Source of the DNA: Verrucomicrobiaceae bacterium
GTDB lineage: Bacteria > Verrucomicrobiota > Verrucomicrobiia > Verrucomicrobiales > Akkermansiaceae
Reading direction: 5' to 3'
Assembly (NCBI GenBank): GCA_027487435.1
Contig: JAIYDP010000116.1
Location: 1 to 64,000 of the forward strand
Length of the DNA: 64,000 bases
Position numbers and translations under genes: made by a program. Shown piece after piece: positions 43,719 through 53,645 of this stretch (its first letter is position 1; each line of letters begins with the position of its first letter). The notes below the pieces were generated by a model, which saw only the letters and a list, made by a program, of their open reading frames with translations, searched no databases and had not been told where the DNA came from.

Positions 43719-45092
43719 ATGCGCTATGCTCGCTTGCTGGAGGAAGTTTGGAATATCGATAGCGTGGTCGCGGAAGACGGTGCGGCGTTGTTGCCGAGCG
43801 AACTGGAGTTGCAAGCATTGTGGTTTGCGGGGGCGATGGGACGGGACTTTGTCACAGCGGATGGCAAGGCGGTGAGGGTGGTGCAATTTGGCGAGTGGAA
43901 TCGCGGGGCGGGGCCGGATTTTCATCACGCTGTGGTGGCGGTGGATGGGGTGGAGCATGCGGGGGCCTTGGAGCTAGATCCGCATGTGGCAGATTGGGAG
44001 AATCACGGCCATGCGACGAATCCGGACTATCGTAATGTGGTTCTGCATGTGAGTTTTGCGCGGGGGGAAAGCGAGTATTTTATCCGCAATGATGAGCATC
44101 GGGCGATTCCGCAAGTGGTGGTGCCAGAAGCGATTTGGCAAGATGCTGTGGCGCTGCCGAGGCGGGCGGTGGCGATGGCAGTGCCGGGACGTTGTGTGAC
44201 GCCATTGCGGTTGATGGAGGAGGCGGCGGTGCGCTCGTTATTGCAGGAGGCGGCGGAGCATCGGGCGCGGGGGAAGGCGAGAAGTTTTTTGATGACGGCG
44301 GATGTTCATGGCCGGGATGAGGCGTTGTTTCAGTCGCTAGCCGTGACGTTGGGGTATCGGTCAAATAGCTTGGCGATGCGGTTGCTGGCGCAGCGTTGTC
44401 CGCTACGGATGATGCGAGAGGCGGGTGATGCGGTGGAGGCGATTTTATTTGGTGTAGCAGGATTTTTGACGCAAGACATGCATGAGCAAGCGACGGGCGA
44501 GACGCGGGACTACTTGCGAAGTTTATGGGATGAATGGTGGAAATGGCGGGGAAATTTTGTGTCCACGCGTCCGCTTCCTTGGGTGATGCGGGCACAGCGG
44601 CCAGCGAATCATCCGCATCGACGTGTCGCAGCACTAGCCATTTTGGCGACTCAGTGGACGGGCTTCCGGCGCGTGGCGCTTGCGCGACCCTTTTCATCGA
44701 AGCGAGTGCTGGAGTATCTGGAGAACTTGCGGCATCCATTTTGGAATGGTCACCTGACCTTGGCGGCGGCGCCTACGGCATCGCCCGTGGCGTTGTTTGG
44801 GAAATCGCATGGCGTGGAATTGATTGCGAATCATCTAGGACCACTCGCGATGCAGGAGGATGCGATGTTTTCCTACGAGAGCTTTGTGCGCATCACTTCG
44901 ACGACGCGGAATGAAAAGCTGCGGCGATGCGCCATTCGTTTGTTCGGTTCAGAGCAAGCCGCAGCACCGTGGCTGAAATCCATCGCCCACCAACAGGCGT
45001 TGCTGCAAATCTATCAGGATTTTTGTCTAGAAGACACTTCTGATTGCCAACGCTGCCCTTTTCCTGAACAACTAGCCCAGTGGACTCCATGA
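43719..45092 (+). CDS. DUF2851 family protein
   Basis: 457 residues. The start ELELQALWFAGAMGRDFVTADGKAVRVVQFGEWNRGAGPDFHHAVVAVDG, and ELDPHVADWENHGHATNPDYRNVVLHVSF, are the hallmark of DUF2851, where acidic and His residues suggest a nuclease-like active site (GxNxGxGPDF). Function unknown; the family is common in Bacteroidetes, Verrucomicrobia and Planctomycetes. The last four bases overlap dprA as ATGA, so the two are co-translated, which suggests a DNA-processing context. Confidence 0.85.
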   Translation: MRYARLLEEVWNIDSVVAEDGAALLPSELELQALWFAGAMGRDFVTADGKAVRVVQFGEWNRGAGPDFHHAVVAVDGVEHAGALELDPHVADWENHGHATNPDYRNVVLHVSFARGESEYFIRNDEHRAIPQVVVPEAIWQDAVALPRRAVAMAVPGRCVTPLRLMEEAAVRSLLQEAAEHRARGKARSFLMTADVHGRDEALFQSLAVTLGYRSNSLAMRLLAQRCPLRMMREAGDAVEAILFGVAGFLTQDMHEQATGETRDYLRSLWDEWWKWRGNFVSTRPLPWVMRAQRPANHPHRRVAALAILATQWTGFRRVALARPFSSKRVLEYLENLRHPFWNGHLTLAAAPTASPVALFGKSHGVELIANHLGPLAMQEDAMFSYESFVRITSTTRNEKLRRCAIRLFGSEQAAAPWLKSIAHQQALLQIYQDFCLEDTSDCQRCPFPEQLAQWTP

Positions 45093-46189
45093 CTGACGCC
45101 GAAGCCTTTGTTGCTCTAAATTTACTGCCTCGCATCGGACCGGTGCGCGTGCAAAAGTTGCTCGATCACTTTGATGGCCCTGCGGAAGTGCTAGGCGCGC
45201 CGCTGGATCGCTTGCTGCGCGTCAATCACATCGGCGAAGAAACAGCGCGAATTTTGCACCACTGGCAAGACCATTGCGACATTATCGCCGAGCTGGCCGA
45301 AGTCAAAACGCGCGGGCTTCAACTCATCACCAAGGCGGATCAGAATTATCCTGCTCCCCTGCGCGATGCCTACGATGCCCCAAACGTGCTCTATGTCTGG
45401 GGCGATCTACTGGAGCGCGATAAACACGCCATTTCCATCGTCGGATCTCGACGTGCGACCAACTACGGCATGCAGGCCACGAAAAAATTCTCCTTTCAAC
45501 TCGCGCACGCCGGATACACGGTGATTTCCGGTCTTGCGCGTGGTATCGATACCGCCGCGCACGAAGCAGCAGTTGCGGCTCAGGGGCGCACGATCGCCGT
45601 GATCGGCTCAGGGCTGGCGAAGCTCTATCCGCCGGAAAATCTTTCGCTCGCGCAAAAAATCGCCGCCGGACATGGTGCCATCGTTTCCGAATTTCCCCTC
45701 CATACTGAACCAGACAAGCAGACTTTCCCACAGCGCAACCGCATCGTCGCCGCATGGTGCCGCGCCCTGCTTCTCACCGAGTGCCCGGCGTGGTCTGGCG
45801 CGATCATCACCGCCAACCTCGCCAATGAGTATGGCAAAACGGTCTATGCCGTGCCTGGCCCCATTGATAAACCAACCTCTGCGGGTTGCCATCAAATGAT
45901 CCGTGATGGCGCCACTCTTGTTTGCGATCCCTCGCAAATCCTCGACGACCTCGGAAACCTCGCACTGACGGCATCGACTGCGGCAAGCACTACAGCAGCC
46001 GAGTTGCCGCTCCTCCTAGGGGACGAAGAGACCATTTTCGCCATTCTCACCGAAGAAATGGGAGTGGATCAAATCGTTCGCCGCAGCGCATTACCCGTAG
46101 GTACAGTGACCGCTACCTTAATGAAATTGGAAATGAAACGCCTTGTCCGCGCCATGCCTGGTTTCCGCTACGCCCGTCGCCAAGGCTAG
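45089..46189 (+). CDS. dprA: DNA processing protein DprA
   Basis: 366 residues. Helix-hairpin-helix type N-terminus ([25 protein letters not shown]), then the Rossmann-like domain with [33 protein letters not shown], and [26 protein letters not shown], and a C-terminal winged helix ([29 protein letters not shown]). It loads RecA on incoming single strands in natural transformation. Start at 45089 in an ATGA overlap with the DUF2851 gene. 37 bp before hisF. Confidence 0.95.
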   Translation: MTDAEAFVALNLLPRIGPVRVQKLLDHFDGPAEVLGAPLDRLLRVNHIGEETARILHHWQDHCDIIAELAEVKTRGLQLITKADQNYPAPLRDAYDAPNVLYVWGDLLERDKHAISIVGSRRATNYGMQATKKFSFQLAHAGYTVISGLARGIDTAAHEAAVAAQGRTIAVIGSGLAKLYPPENLSLAQKIAAGHGAIVSEFPLHTEPDKQTFPQRNRIVAAWCRALLLTECPAWSGAIITANLANEYGKTVYAVPGPIDKPTSAGCHQMIRDGATLVCDPSQILDDLGNLALTASTAASTTAAELPLLLGDEETIFAILTEEMGVDQIVRRSALPVGTVTATLMKLEMKRLVRAMPGFRYARRQG

Positions 46190-46226
46190 GCTTGCCAGAA
46201 CTGGCATTTTCGTCTTAAAGTGCGCT

Positions 46227-46988
46227 GTGCTAGCTAAGCGAATCATTCCCTGTCTCGATGTTACCGGCGGACGTGTCGTCAAAGGTGTCAACTTTGTGGA
46301 CCTCATCGATGCTGGCGACCCCGTGGCATGCGCCATTGCCTATACAGCGCAAAAGGCCGACGAGCTCGTATTTCTCGATATCACCGCCTCATCGGACAAT
46401 CGCGCTACCATGGCAGATGTGGTGCGCCGCACGGCAGAACATTGCTTCATTCCTCTCACGGTTGGTGGCGGCATTCGCACCGTGGACGACATGCGCTCCA
46501 TGCTTCATGCCGGAGCGGACAAAGTCGGCATCAATACTTCTGCGGTAAAAACTCCCGACCTCATCGATGCCGGAGCGCGCGCCTTCGGCAGCCAATGCAT
46601 CGTCGTCGCCATCGATGCCAAACGTGAAGGCCAAGGAAAATGGGGCGTTTACACGCACGGTGGACGCACGGCCGTTGGGCTGGATGCTGTAGCCTGGGCA
46701 CGCGAGTGCTACCAACGTGGTGCTGGGGAAATTCTCCTGACCAGCATGGATGCCGATGGCACGCAGAATGGTTACGACATCGAACTCACCTCCGCCATCT
46801 CCCAAGCAGTGGGCATTCCCGTCATCGCCAGTGGTGGCGCGGGCAATCTCCAACACATGGTAGAAGTGTTAGAGCAAGGGCATGCCGATGCGGTACTGGC
46901 AGCCTCCATCTTTCACTTTGGCAAACACACGGTCGGCGAAGCAAAACGCTACTTTTCTTCACGCGGCATTCCGGTGCGTCCCGCATAA
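46227..46988 (+). CDS. hisF: Imidazole glycerol phosphate synthase subunit HisF
   Basis: 253 residues, cyclase subunit of histidine and purine biosynthesis. The GTG at 46227 gives the normal start [20 protein letters not shown]; the longer ATG frame from 46143 would overlap dprA. Both catalytic Asp residues are present: Asp in PCLDV and Asp in IVVAIDAKR. Phosphate-binding loops are [11 protein letters not shown] and [12 protein letters not shown]. The partner hisH is not in the window. 37 bp after dprA. Confidence 0.96.
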   Translation: MLAKRIIPCLDVTGGRVVKGVNFVDLIDAGDPVACAIAYTAQKADELVFLDITASSDNRATMADVVRRTAEHCFIPLTVGGGIRTVDDMRSMLHAGADKVGINTSAVKTPDLIDAGARAFGSQCIVVAIDAKREGQGKWGVYTHGGRTAVGLDAVAWARECYQRGAGEILLTSMDADGTQNGYDIELTSAISQAVGIPVIASGGAGNLQHMVEVLEQGHADAVLAASIFHFGKHTVGEAKRYFSSRGIPVRPA

Positions 46989-47008
46989 AATCCCATTTCA
47001 TTATCATC

Positions 47009-47515
47009 ATGCAAACGCTTAAAGACATTTTCGCTCATCCCTTCGTGCTAGGCTTGATCATCGGCCTCATTCCGACAGCACTGGCCTGGAAGACCAATTT
47101 CAGCAACAAGCTGCTGTGGAAAAAAGAAAAGGCCAAAATCGAGAGCGAGCTGCGCGATCTCACCTCCCATTTGAATACCCAACTCAAAATCAATGCCTCG
47201 GGCAATGATGTCATCCAAAAGGAACTCGAAGCGCTGAAATCACAAAACGAAACCCTGCGCATCAACCTTGCCGCGCTACAAAACAAGCCGGGTAAAAGCG
47301 AAATGCGTCACCTTTGCCTCACAGAAACCGCGGTGCGCATCATGCGCGAACGCGCGCCTGGCTTTGCCTCTGCATGGGAAGCGGCGATGCGCGAAGCCGA
47401 GCAAGAAGCCGAAGATCAGGGCAATGGATTGAAAAAAATCGTTCGCAAATTCATCCCCAACCTTTCCTTCGGTAAGGCGAAAACCATCGATGCCGACGAC
47501 CAAGAATCTCACTAA
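47009..47515 (+). CDS. Membrane-anchored coiled-coil protein
   Basis: 168 residues. A single N-terminal transmembrane segment (HPFVLGLIIGLIPTALAW, about 10-27), a coiled coil from about 37 to 92 (KEKAKIESELRDLTSHLNTQL...QKELEALKSQNETLRINLAAL), and a charged C-terminal part with ETAVRIMRERAPGFASAWEAAMREAEQEAED. No family is recognised. 20 bp after hisF and 27 bp before the LURP-one-like gene, so it is part of the same operon. Confidence 0.7.
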   Translation: MQTLKDIFAHPFVLGLIIGLIPTALAWKTNFSNKLLWKKEKAKIESELRDLTSHLNTQLKINASGNDVIQKELEALKSQNETLRINLAALQNKPGKSEMRHLCLTETAVRIMRERAPGFASAWEAAMREAEQEAEDQGNGLKKIVRKFIPNLSFGKAKTIDADDQESH

Positions 47516-47542
47516 GACATTCCCATATCTCCCACCACGCTC

Positions 47543-48136
47543 ATGAATTTCCCGCTCATCGTTCGCTTCAAATTCTTCGCCTTGACGCCACAATTTTTCG
47601 TCGATGACGTTACGGGGCAGTCGCAATTTTACGTGAAACAGAAAATGTTCAAATTGCGTGAAAACATCGAAGTCTTCCGCGACCAAACCCGCCAAGAACT
47701 TTTGTGTACCATCGCTGCGGATCGTATCATCGACTGGTCCGCCAACTATCATTTCACCGCTGCCAATGGCATGCCGATTGGCTCCATAGGCCGCAAGGGC
47801 ATGCGCTCGATCTGGCGCACGCATTACGACATCACCAAGCCCGGCGAAATGCAGAGCGACATGGAGATCCGCGAAGAAAATCCATGGGCAAAAATCGGCG
47901 ACGGAATCCTTACCCAAATCCCCGTTCTTGGAATCTTTTCTGGGTATTTCTTCCATCCTCGCTACATCGTGCGGCGGCGATCCACCGGAGAACCGCTGGT
48001 GCGTATCACAAAGCAGGCGGCTTTTCTGGAAGGTCGATTTCTGATCGAAAAACTCAGCAACAGTAGCGATCAAGAAACCCTGACCATCGTGCTCTCGGCG
48101 ATGATGATGTTGCTGCTTGAAAGAAGCCGAGGCTGA
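47543..48136 (+). CDS. LURP-one/tubby-C-like domain protein
   Basis: 197 residues. VDDVTGQSQFYVKQKMFKLRENIEVFRDQTRQELLCTIAADRIIDWSANYHFTAANGMPIGSIGRKGMRSIWRTHYDI has the repeated strand pattern of the LURP-one-related/phospholipid scramblase-like fold. Near 130 a hydrophobic stretch (KIGDGILTQIPVLGIFSGYFFHPRYIV) suggests membrane contact. Function in bacteria unknown; lipid binding is a common guess. 30 bp before the UbiA gene. Confidence 0.78.
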   Translation: MNFPLIVRFKFFALTPQFFVDDVTGQSQFYVKQKMFKLRENIEVFRDQTRQELLCTIAADRIIDWSANYHFTAANGMPIGSIGRKGMRSIWRTHYDITKPGEMQSDMEIREENPWAKIGDGILTQIPVLGIFSGYFFHPRYIVRRRSTGEPLVRITKQAAFLEGRFLIEKLSNSSDQETLTIVLSAMMMLLLERSRG

Positions 48137-48166
48137 GCCAAAATCCGCATCCATTCTTCATTCGCC

Positions 48167-49132
48167 ATGCAACACCTCCGCGCCCTACTCGCCACAGCAC
48201 GCATCGCCAATGTGCCGAGCGTGGTATCGAATGTGGTGTATGGGGCGGTGATGTTAAATCTTCTATCAAATGATAGCATATCGTTTCCTTACAAAGCGGC
48301 CTTTGCATCCTGCTTGCTCTATATTGGGGGAAATTTCCTCAACGACTGGCACGACACGGCCTGGGATTGTCAGCACCGTCCCGAGCGTGCGCTACCCAGC
48401 GGATTATTTCGCATCAACACTTATCTCATCATCGCAGGTCTTCTTTTCTCGACTTCATTATGTATCGGCTTTTCCGTCAATCCATCTGTCGGGCTCCTCT
48501 TGTGCGCACTCACGTTTTTGGTAATCCTCTACACCATCATTCACAAAAAACACCGCCTCGGTGTGTGGGTGATGGGTTCTTGCCGAGCGATGCTGGGATT
48601 TGTCGGTATGGCTAGTGTAGATCCAGATTTTTCGACAATGCATCACATTTTTTCTAGGGCTTTCCTCTTCAAAGATTTTTCCCCAGAATGCTCGATCTTT
48701 GTCTTTCCTCCACTAGGAATGCTATGTTACATCGCAGGAATTTCCTTGTTAGCCAAAGCAGAGTCCTTACCGTCAGAACAGCAACGAGCCAGATGGTTTC
48801 CCCGGTTGTTAGTCTTCTCCCCAATTCTCACGCACGGAGCAATTGCATTTTGTAATCCTGATCAAACGAAGCTCATCGCTCATCTCGCCTTTCATGCTCT
48901 TGCGGTCTTTGGCATGTGGACATACTTTGCCGCTATCTGGCCACGCCCCTTGGGGCAGAGAGTTTCCCGCTTGCTGATGGGCATACCGCTCATTGATGCC
49001 ATCCATCTTTCTACGATTTTGACTCTTTCTTACATGGAAGGTCTGCCCACACAACCTGCTATGGTCGTAGTTATTCCAATCATCGCATTCTTACTAGCAG
49101 GTCTTCTGCAAAAAATCGCACCAGCCAGTTAA
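48167..49132 (+). CDS. UbiA-family prenyltransferase
   Basis: 321-residue polytopic membrane enzyme with about nine helices. The first Asp-rich motif is NFLNDWHDTAWDCQHRPERALPSG (NDxxxDxxxD), which binds Mg-prenyl diphosphate. The second is not in the usual form; the expected position near ISLLAKAESLPSEQQRARWFPR has Glu residues rather than a DxxxD. The substrate may be a quinone, heme or lipid ring. The dispersed 36-bp repeat begins at its stop codon (49131). Confidence 0.83.
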   Translation: MQHLRALLATARIANVPSVVSNVVYGAVMLNLLSNDSISFPYKAAFASCLLYIGGNFLNDWHDTAWDCQHRPERALPSGLFRINTYLIIAGLLFSTSLCIGFSVNPSVGLLLCALTFLVILYTIIHKKHRLGVWVMGSCRAMLGFVGMASVDPDFSTMHHIFSRAFLFKDFSPECSIFVFPPLGMLCYIAGISLLAKAESLPSEQQRARWFPRLLVFSPILTHGAIAFCNPDQTKLIAHLAFHALAVFGMWTYFAAIWPRPLGQRVSRLLMGIPLIDAIHLSTILTLSYMEGLPTQPAMVVVIPIIAFLLAGLLQKIAPAS

Positions 49133-49166
49133 ACCCGAGATCCGAAGTAGAGCGCCAGAAAGTCTT
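49131..49166 (+). repeat. Short dispersed repeat, copy 3
   Basis: TTAAACCCGAGATCCGAAGT, then AGAGCGCCAGAAAGTC, matches the copy at 16100 with about three changes in 36 bases. It begins inside the UbiA stop codon. No second inverted arm is seen here. Confidence 0.6.
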
Positions 49167-49351
49167 CAACAACTCTGCGAGAACCAACTAGGCAAACAAA
49201 CATGTGCCAGAAAACGAAATTTACAACCGCGAATTTTTCATAGATGCTCGTTTGGCAGTCCGTTCACTCCCGTGAGCAGTAACCCAGATCCAAAACATCG
49301 ACTTCCTCCGGCGGCGGCTTTTCGACAGAGCATCCGTATCTACATGAAACC

Positions 49352-52300
49352 ATGAGAATACCACGCAAGTCCAATCGGCAAATCTCTTCGACAAAACAGC
49401 GCAACAGAAATGGCTTTGCCCTAATCGTGACCCTATCGATGATGATCCTGCTGACCCTCATCGCGGTGGGACTGCTCAGTCTTGCGAGCATCTCGTTGCG
49501 TAGTTCGAGCCAAAGTGAGGCAATGCAAACCGCCCGCGCCAATGCCCGACTCGCCTTGATGCTCGCCATCGGCCAAATGCAGCAAATGTCCGGCCCTGAC
49601 CAGCGCATCAGCATGGTGGCAGATCAGCGACCGAGCAGCACAGATGGCTCGCAAACTTCCTCTGTAGTGGGCAACCGCCACTGGACCGGAGTGTATCGCT
49701 CTTGGACTCCTACGGCATCGACTCGGCCTACTCCGGAATTCCTATCCTGGTTGATTTCAGGAAACGCAGCGGATGTGACGAGAGTGAATCTTCCTGAATC
49801 TGCGACCGATGCGAATGCAGCCGAACTGGTTGGCGCCGGAACCCTCGGTACAGCCGTCGCTACGGGTAGAGTTCGAGTGCCGACGCTGAGTCTCACACAG
49901 AATGGAAGACAGTCGAAATTGGCTTGGTGGGTCGGAGATCAGGGGGTGAAAGCAGCCGTTTCGAGCCCGCCCGCCAATACCAACAACGCTATGGGAGTCA
50001 TCCGCTCTGGGCTTCAAGGAGCACCGAGAAATGCCGTGGAGTTCGCGACCGCAGGAACGGTAAAACCTTTTGCCGCCATCAACCCCACGGATCCACGGGT
50101 AGAAAGAATCGTCACCTGGCAGAACGCCGGGTTTCTCGCCAGTGAGCCTAAGGCACCGCAGCCTTTGTTCCATGACCTAGCACCTTTCTCCACGGGACTG
50201 TTGACCAATGTCGTCGCCGGTGGATTACGTAAGGATCTCTCGATGCGCTTGGAGCGACAAGAGAACGGCACAGGTGTCAACGCACCGCCCGATCCAACAA
50301 CCACCGCTCTTTACTACGTTGGCAGCGAACCTGGAATCAACCTCAATGAACTTTGGGCATACTATAATTCTTACAAGGACGTTCAGCGCGCTGGCAGCTT
50401 CACCTACACAACGGGTGGGCAACTCGCCCGCGGCACGCCGCATTTGCTCGTTGAATCTTCGCCCGCGGCATGCGCAAGTGATTTCGCATTTTTCCTGAAA
50501 CAACCAACGATCATTAGCTACCAGATGATCCTCTCGTTGCAGGCATTTCCAGTAACCGTGAATGGAGCGCCCGTCAACCGTCTGCACGTCGTCGCAGATC
50601 CGTTGATCACACTTTGGAACCCCCTCGATATTCCGGTTGCGATTCCTCAAAGTTCTTTCATCAGTGTCAAATACTGGCAGATTCCCTACAGTCTGGATGT
50701 GCGGGTGAATGGAACAGCCACCTTCAGCTCAGTCCCACTGGCCGCATCGCTAAGCAACTCGACGCAAACGAACGATGCAGATCAAAACTACTTATCGATC
50801 CAGCTTGGCTCGCCGCAAGCAGAACAAATTGTTCTCAAGCCAGGAGAAGTCGTTAAATTTTCCCAAAGCGGCAGTGTGTTGATGGGATTCGTCGGGGGTA
50901 AGCACACGCTGATTGCAAAAAAAGGCTTCAACTTCGGCGGCGGCTTCGCACTACCCTTGAGGGATCTAGGAGGGCGATTCATCGATCTCAAAGGCACGGA
51001 TCAAGTCATCTATAGCGCCTTGGCGAACAACCTCACCAGCGGCAAAACTTCCGCCAGCGGCAACTCCGTATCGGGCAGAAACCAACATACCCGGCATTTC
51101 TCGATCACCCATCACGAGGTCTATGTGGGACTGGATCGCGGTGCCTCACCTGACGCATCACTTGGCTATGGCAACATGGCGATCGACTGGGACTTTGGCA
51201 ATTTACGTCTTAGGCAGGATCAAATCCGCTCCATCTCTGAAGCTGGCACCAAACCAACTGGCGAGCGCATTTATGCCAATAACTTTCCTGCCTACTTTCG
51301 CCCCGTCACTAGCCCAAACACTCGACCCTTGAGTGCCGCAGCGCTGCTTGCCAATAAATCCCCCTTCATGCTGCTAACCTACGAGGCCAAGACCGACCTC
51401 GGATCCGAAACGGCAACACGTAGCATGACGCGCTTCAACCCGAAGGCTCATCACGTCGATTTCTATGACATGACTCCCGGTGAAATGGACAGAATGCCCT
51501 ACGAATTCCGCGCGGAACCGATGGTCAGTTGGGTCAACCGCAGCCTCGATCTCAGCGTTGATGGCTCTGGATTTTTCGGCGGTGCCATGAATGCCCAGAG
51601 CGGCACAAACCGAGTCACCACCCATTCGCTGCCACGTGAGCCGCTCTACTCTCTTGCCGCTTTCCAACATTCGTTCGCTAACGGATTCCTTCACCCGAGA
51701 CCCACTCCAGGATACGCAACGCTCAATACCCGCGAACCGATGCTGCCGCAGATTTCTCACGCCATCGGCAATTCGTTGGCTCCGGCGATTCTCGCCCCGA
51801 ATAGAACCGAGGGCACAATCAGAGGCGGGCGCCCCATTGCCGACCATTCTTTCCTCGTCAACCGCGCGCTTTGGGATGACTATTTCCTCTCCGGCATCGC
51901 TCCGCAACAAATTGCGACATTCGGCAGAAATCGCAGCCAAAAAACCGTGGCCACCGAGTTTTTCACCAAGGATGCCACTCGCTACCAGCCGCTTCCCGTC
52001 GCTCGTTACAAGCCGGAAATCGATAGCGATGACCCCACCAGACTGATTTCCTCGTTTTTCTCGGGAAATGATCCCACCGAGGCCGGCTTCCTCAATCTCG
52101 CGGCCTATCTGAGGGTCGATGGATTGTTTAACGTCAACTCGACATCCATAGAAGCATGGAAAGCCATGCTTGGAACGCTCAAGGGACGACCCATCATCGT
52201 CCGAGACACGCTTGGCAGGGAAAGCGTTTTGCCTGCCGGAAGCATGATTCCCGTGACTGGCCTACAAAATCCACAGGATCTCATCGCCCGAGGCACTGGC

Positions 52301-52885
52301 AATGTTGACATCCGTGATTCCTCTCAATGGATTGGACGGCGTGAAATCAGCGAAACGGAAATCGACCAACTCGCTAGGGTTCTCGTCTCCGAAATCCGTA
52401 AACGCGGGCCATTTCTTAGCCTGGCGGATTTCGTCAACCGCCGTGTTGGCGGCGATAGATCTCTCGCACGAGCCGGAGCCCTGCAAAGCGCCATCGACAA
52501 CAATACGGTAAGATTCAATCAAGCCTTTCGCACCGTTGGCGCTGCCGCCTCACGCTTCGCATTTCCCGAGGCGGAAAATGGCCCTACCTCCTTCGGCATA
52601 CCCGGCATTATCAAGCAGGCAGACCTGCTCACACCCATCGCGCCTGTGCTCTCGGCTCGATCCGACAGCTTTGTCGTCCGCGCTTATGGCGAAGCCGTTG
52701 ACAACAATGGCAAAGTGACGGCACGGGTCTGGTGCGAAGCCTTGGTGGAGCGGGATCGCAATTTCATTGACCCCACCACCAACCGCCCTGAAACACCGAT
52801 CGCAACACTAAATCCCGTCAACGTGAGATTCGGCCGCGCCTACAAAATGATCTCATTTCGCTGGCTATCCCCTTCAGAAGTCTGA
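49352..52885 (+). CDS. Verru_Chthon cassette protein A-like envelope protein
   Basis: 1177 residues. The N-terminus NRNGFALIVTLSMMILLTLIAVGLLSLASISLR is a prepilin/PilX-like segment: a short basic leader followed by a long hydrophobic helix. It runs into a region with alanine-rich helices (ARANARLALMLAIGQMQQMSGPDQRI), then about 1000 residues of beta-rich exported sequence. This matches my knowledge of TIGR02600 (Verru_Chthon cassette protein A), known only in this phylum. It is thought to act with other pilin-like proteins of the cassette (B, C, D), but those are not next to it. Followed after 12 bp by a small secreted protein. Confidence 0.85.
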   Translation: MRIPRKSNRQISSTKQRNRNGFALIVTLSMMILLTLIAVGLLSLASISLRSSSQSEAMQTARANARLALMLAIGQMQQMSGPDQRISMVADQRPSSTDGSQTSSVVGNRHWTGVYRSWTPTASTRPTPEFLSWLISGNAADVTRVNLPESATDANAAELVGAGTLGTAVATGRVRVPTLSLTQNGRQSKLAWWVGDQGVKAAVSSPPANTNNAMGVIRSGLQGAPRNAVEFATAGTVKPFAAINPTDPRVERIVTWQNAGFLASEPKAPQPLFHDLAPFSTGLLTNVVAGGLRKDLSMRLERQENGTGVNAPPDPTTTALYYVGSEPGINLNELWAYYNSYKDVQRAGSFTYTTGGQLARGTPHLLVESSPAACASDFAFFLKQPTIISYQMILSLQAFPVTVNGAPVNRLHVVADPLITLWNPLDIPVAIPQSSFISVKYWQIPYSLDVRVNGTATFSSVPLAASLSNSTQTNDADQNYLSIQLGSPQAEQIVLKPGEVVKFSQSGSVLMGFVGGKHTLIAKKGFNFGGGFALPLRDLGGRFIDLKGTDQVIYSALANNLTSGKTSASGNSVSGRNQHTRHFSITHHEVYVGLDRGASPDASLGYGNMAIDWDFGNLRLRQDQIRSISEAGTKPTGERIYANNFPAYFRPVTSPNTRPLSAAALLANKSPFMLLTYEAKTDLGSETATRSMTRFNPKAHHVDFYDMTPGEMDRMPYEFRAEPMVSWVNRSLDLSVDGSGFFGGAMNAQSGTNRVTTHSLPREPLYSLAAFQHSFANGFLHPRPTPGYATLNTREPMLPQISHAIGNSLAPAILAPNRTEGTIRGGRPIADHSFLVNRALWDDYFLSGIAPQQIATFGRNRSQKTVATEFFTKDATRYQPLPVARYKPEIDSDDPTRLISSFFSGNDPTEAGFLNLAAYLRVDGLFNVNSTSIEAWKAMLGTLKGRPIIVRDTLGRESVLPAGSMIPVTGLQNPQDLIARGTGNVDIRDSSQWIGRREISETEIDQLARVLVSEIRKRGPFLSLADFVNRRVGGDRSLARAGALQSAIDNNTVRFNQAFRTVGAAASRFAFPEAENGPTSFGIPGIIKQADLLTPIAPVLSARSDSFVVRAYGEAVDNNGKVTARVWCEALVERDRNFIDPTTNRPETPIATLNPVNVRFGRAYKMISFRWLSPSEV

Positions 52886-52897
52886 TAACTTATCCTT

Positions 52898-53563
52898 ATG
52901 ACCAAACTCGCTGCATTGCTTTTCCTGCTAGCTACCGTCCTAGTCCACGCTCAGTCCCCCAGTGGGAAAAAGCCCCAAATCCGTTTTCTTGCCGAACGCG
53001 TCCCCGCCGAGATGGGTCAAGTTCTGCTCGCTGCCAAGGAAGAGAAGTCCGAGCCCTTCGATCTCCCGATCAGCTTTCTCTCGCCCCCGCAGACCGCGCC
53101 CGAGCGAGCCTTCGCGCTTGTTACAGCCGAAAAAAATCTTTCGCTGGCCAACATCAGCCTCCCCGAAGAAGGTGATGCCTTCATCGTTCTCCTCTTTCCC
53201 GCCGACAAGGGCGGATACAAGCACGTCGTCATTTCTGACAAAAATGCCAATTTCCAAGCAGGTGATGTGTACTTCTACAATCAGGCTGACAAAACCGTGA
53301 TGGGCTTTGTGGGCAGTGCGAAGTTCACCCTCGAGCCAACGAAAGGCACCATCGTCCGACCCACCAAACCCAACGGTGGCGGTGCCTACTACGATGTCGG
53401 GCTTGGCGTGCGCGAAAAAGACGGTGACAAACCCCTCAGCGTCGCACGCTGGCCTGTCCAAAAGGGCATCCGTACGTATGTATTCTTCTTCATCAATCCG
53501 CGCACCGCAAAACTCGACTTCCGCGGCGTGGATGAATTCATCGAACCTGAAGTCGCCCCCTAA
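52898..53563 (+). CDS. Exported hypothetical protein linked to Verru_Chthon A
   Basis: 221 residues. Signal peptide MTKLAALLFLLATVLVHA, then a beta-rich domain: QIRFLAERVPAEMGQVLLAAKEEKSEPFDLPISFLSPPQTAPERAF and VVISDKNANFQAGDVYFYNQADKTVMGFVGSAKFTL. I do not recognise the family. Twelve bases separate it from the 1177-residue gene, so it is likely co-transcribed with it and may form a surface complex with it. Confidence 0.65.
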   Translation: MTKLAALLFLLATVLVHAQSPSGKKPQIRFLAERVPAEMGQVLLAAKEEKSEPFDLPISFLSPPQTAPERAFALVTAEKNLSLANISLPEEGDAFIVLLFPADKGGYKHVVISDKNANFQAGDVYFYNQADKTVMGFVGSAKFTLEPTKGTIVRPTKPNGGGAYYDVGLGVREKDGDKPLSVARWPVQKGIRTYVFFFINPRTAKLDFRGVDEFIEPEVAP

Positions 53564-53645
53564 TTTCCTAACATGACAAGGCTGCTAGCAAGTTGTTTGT
53601 CCTGGTGATCTTCAATGTAGAATCGTGAGTGGAGCCACGGGCGGA

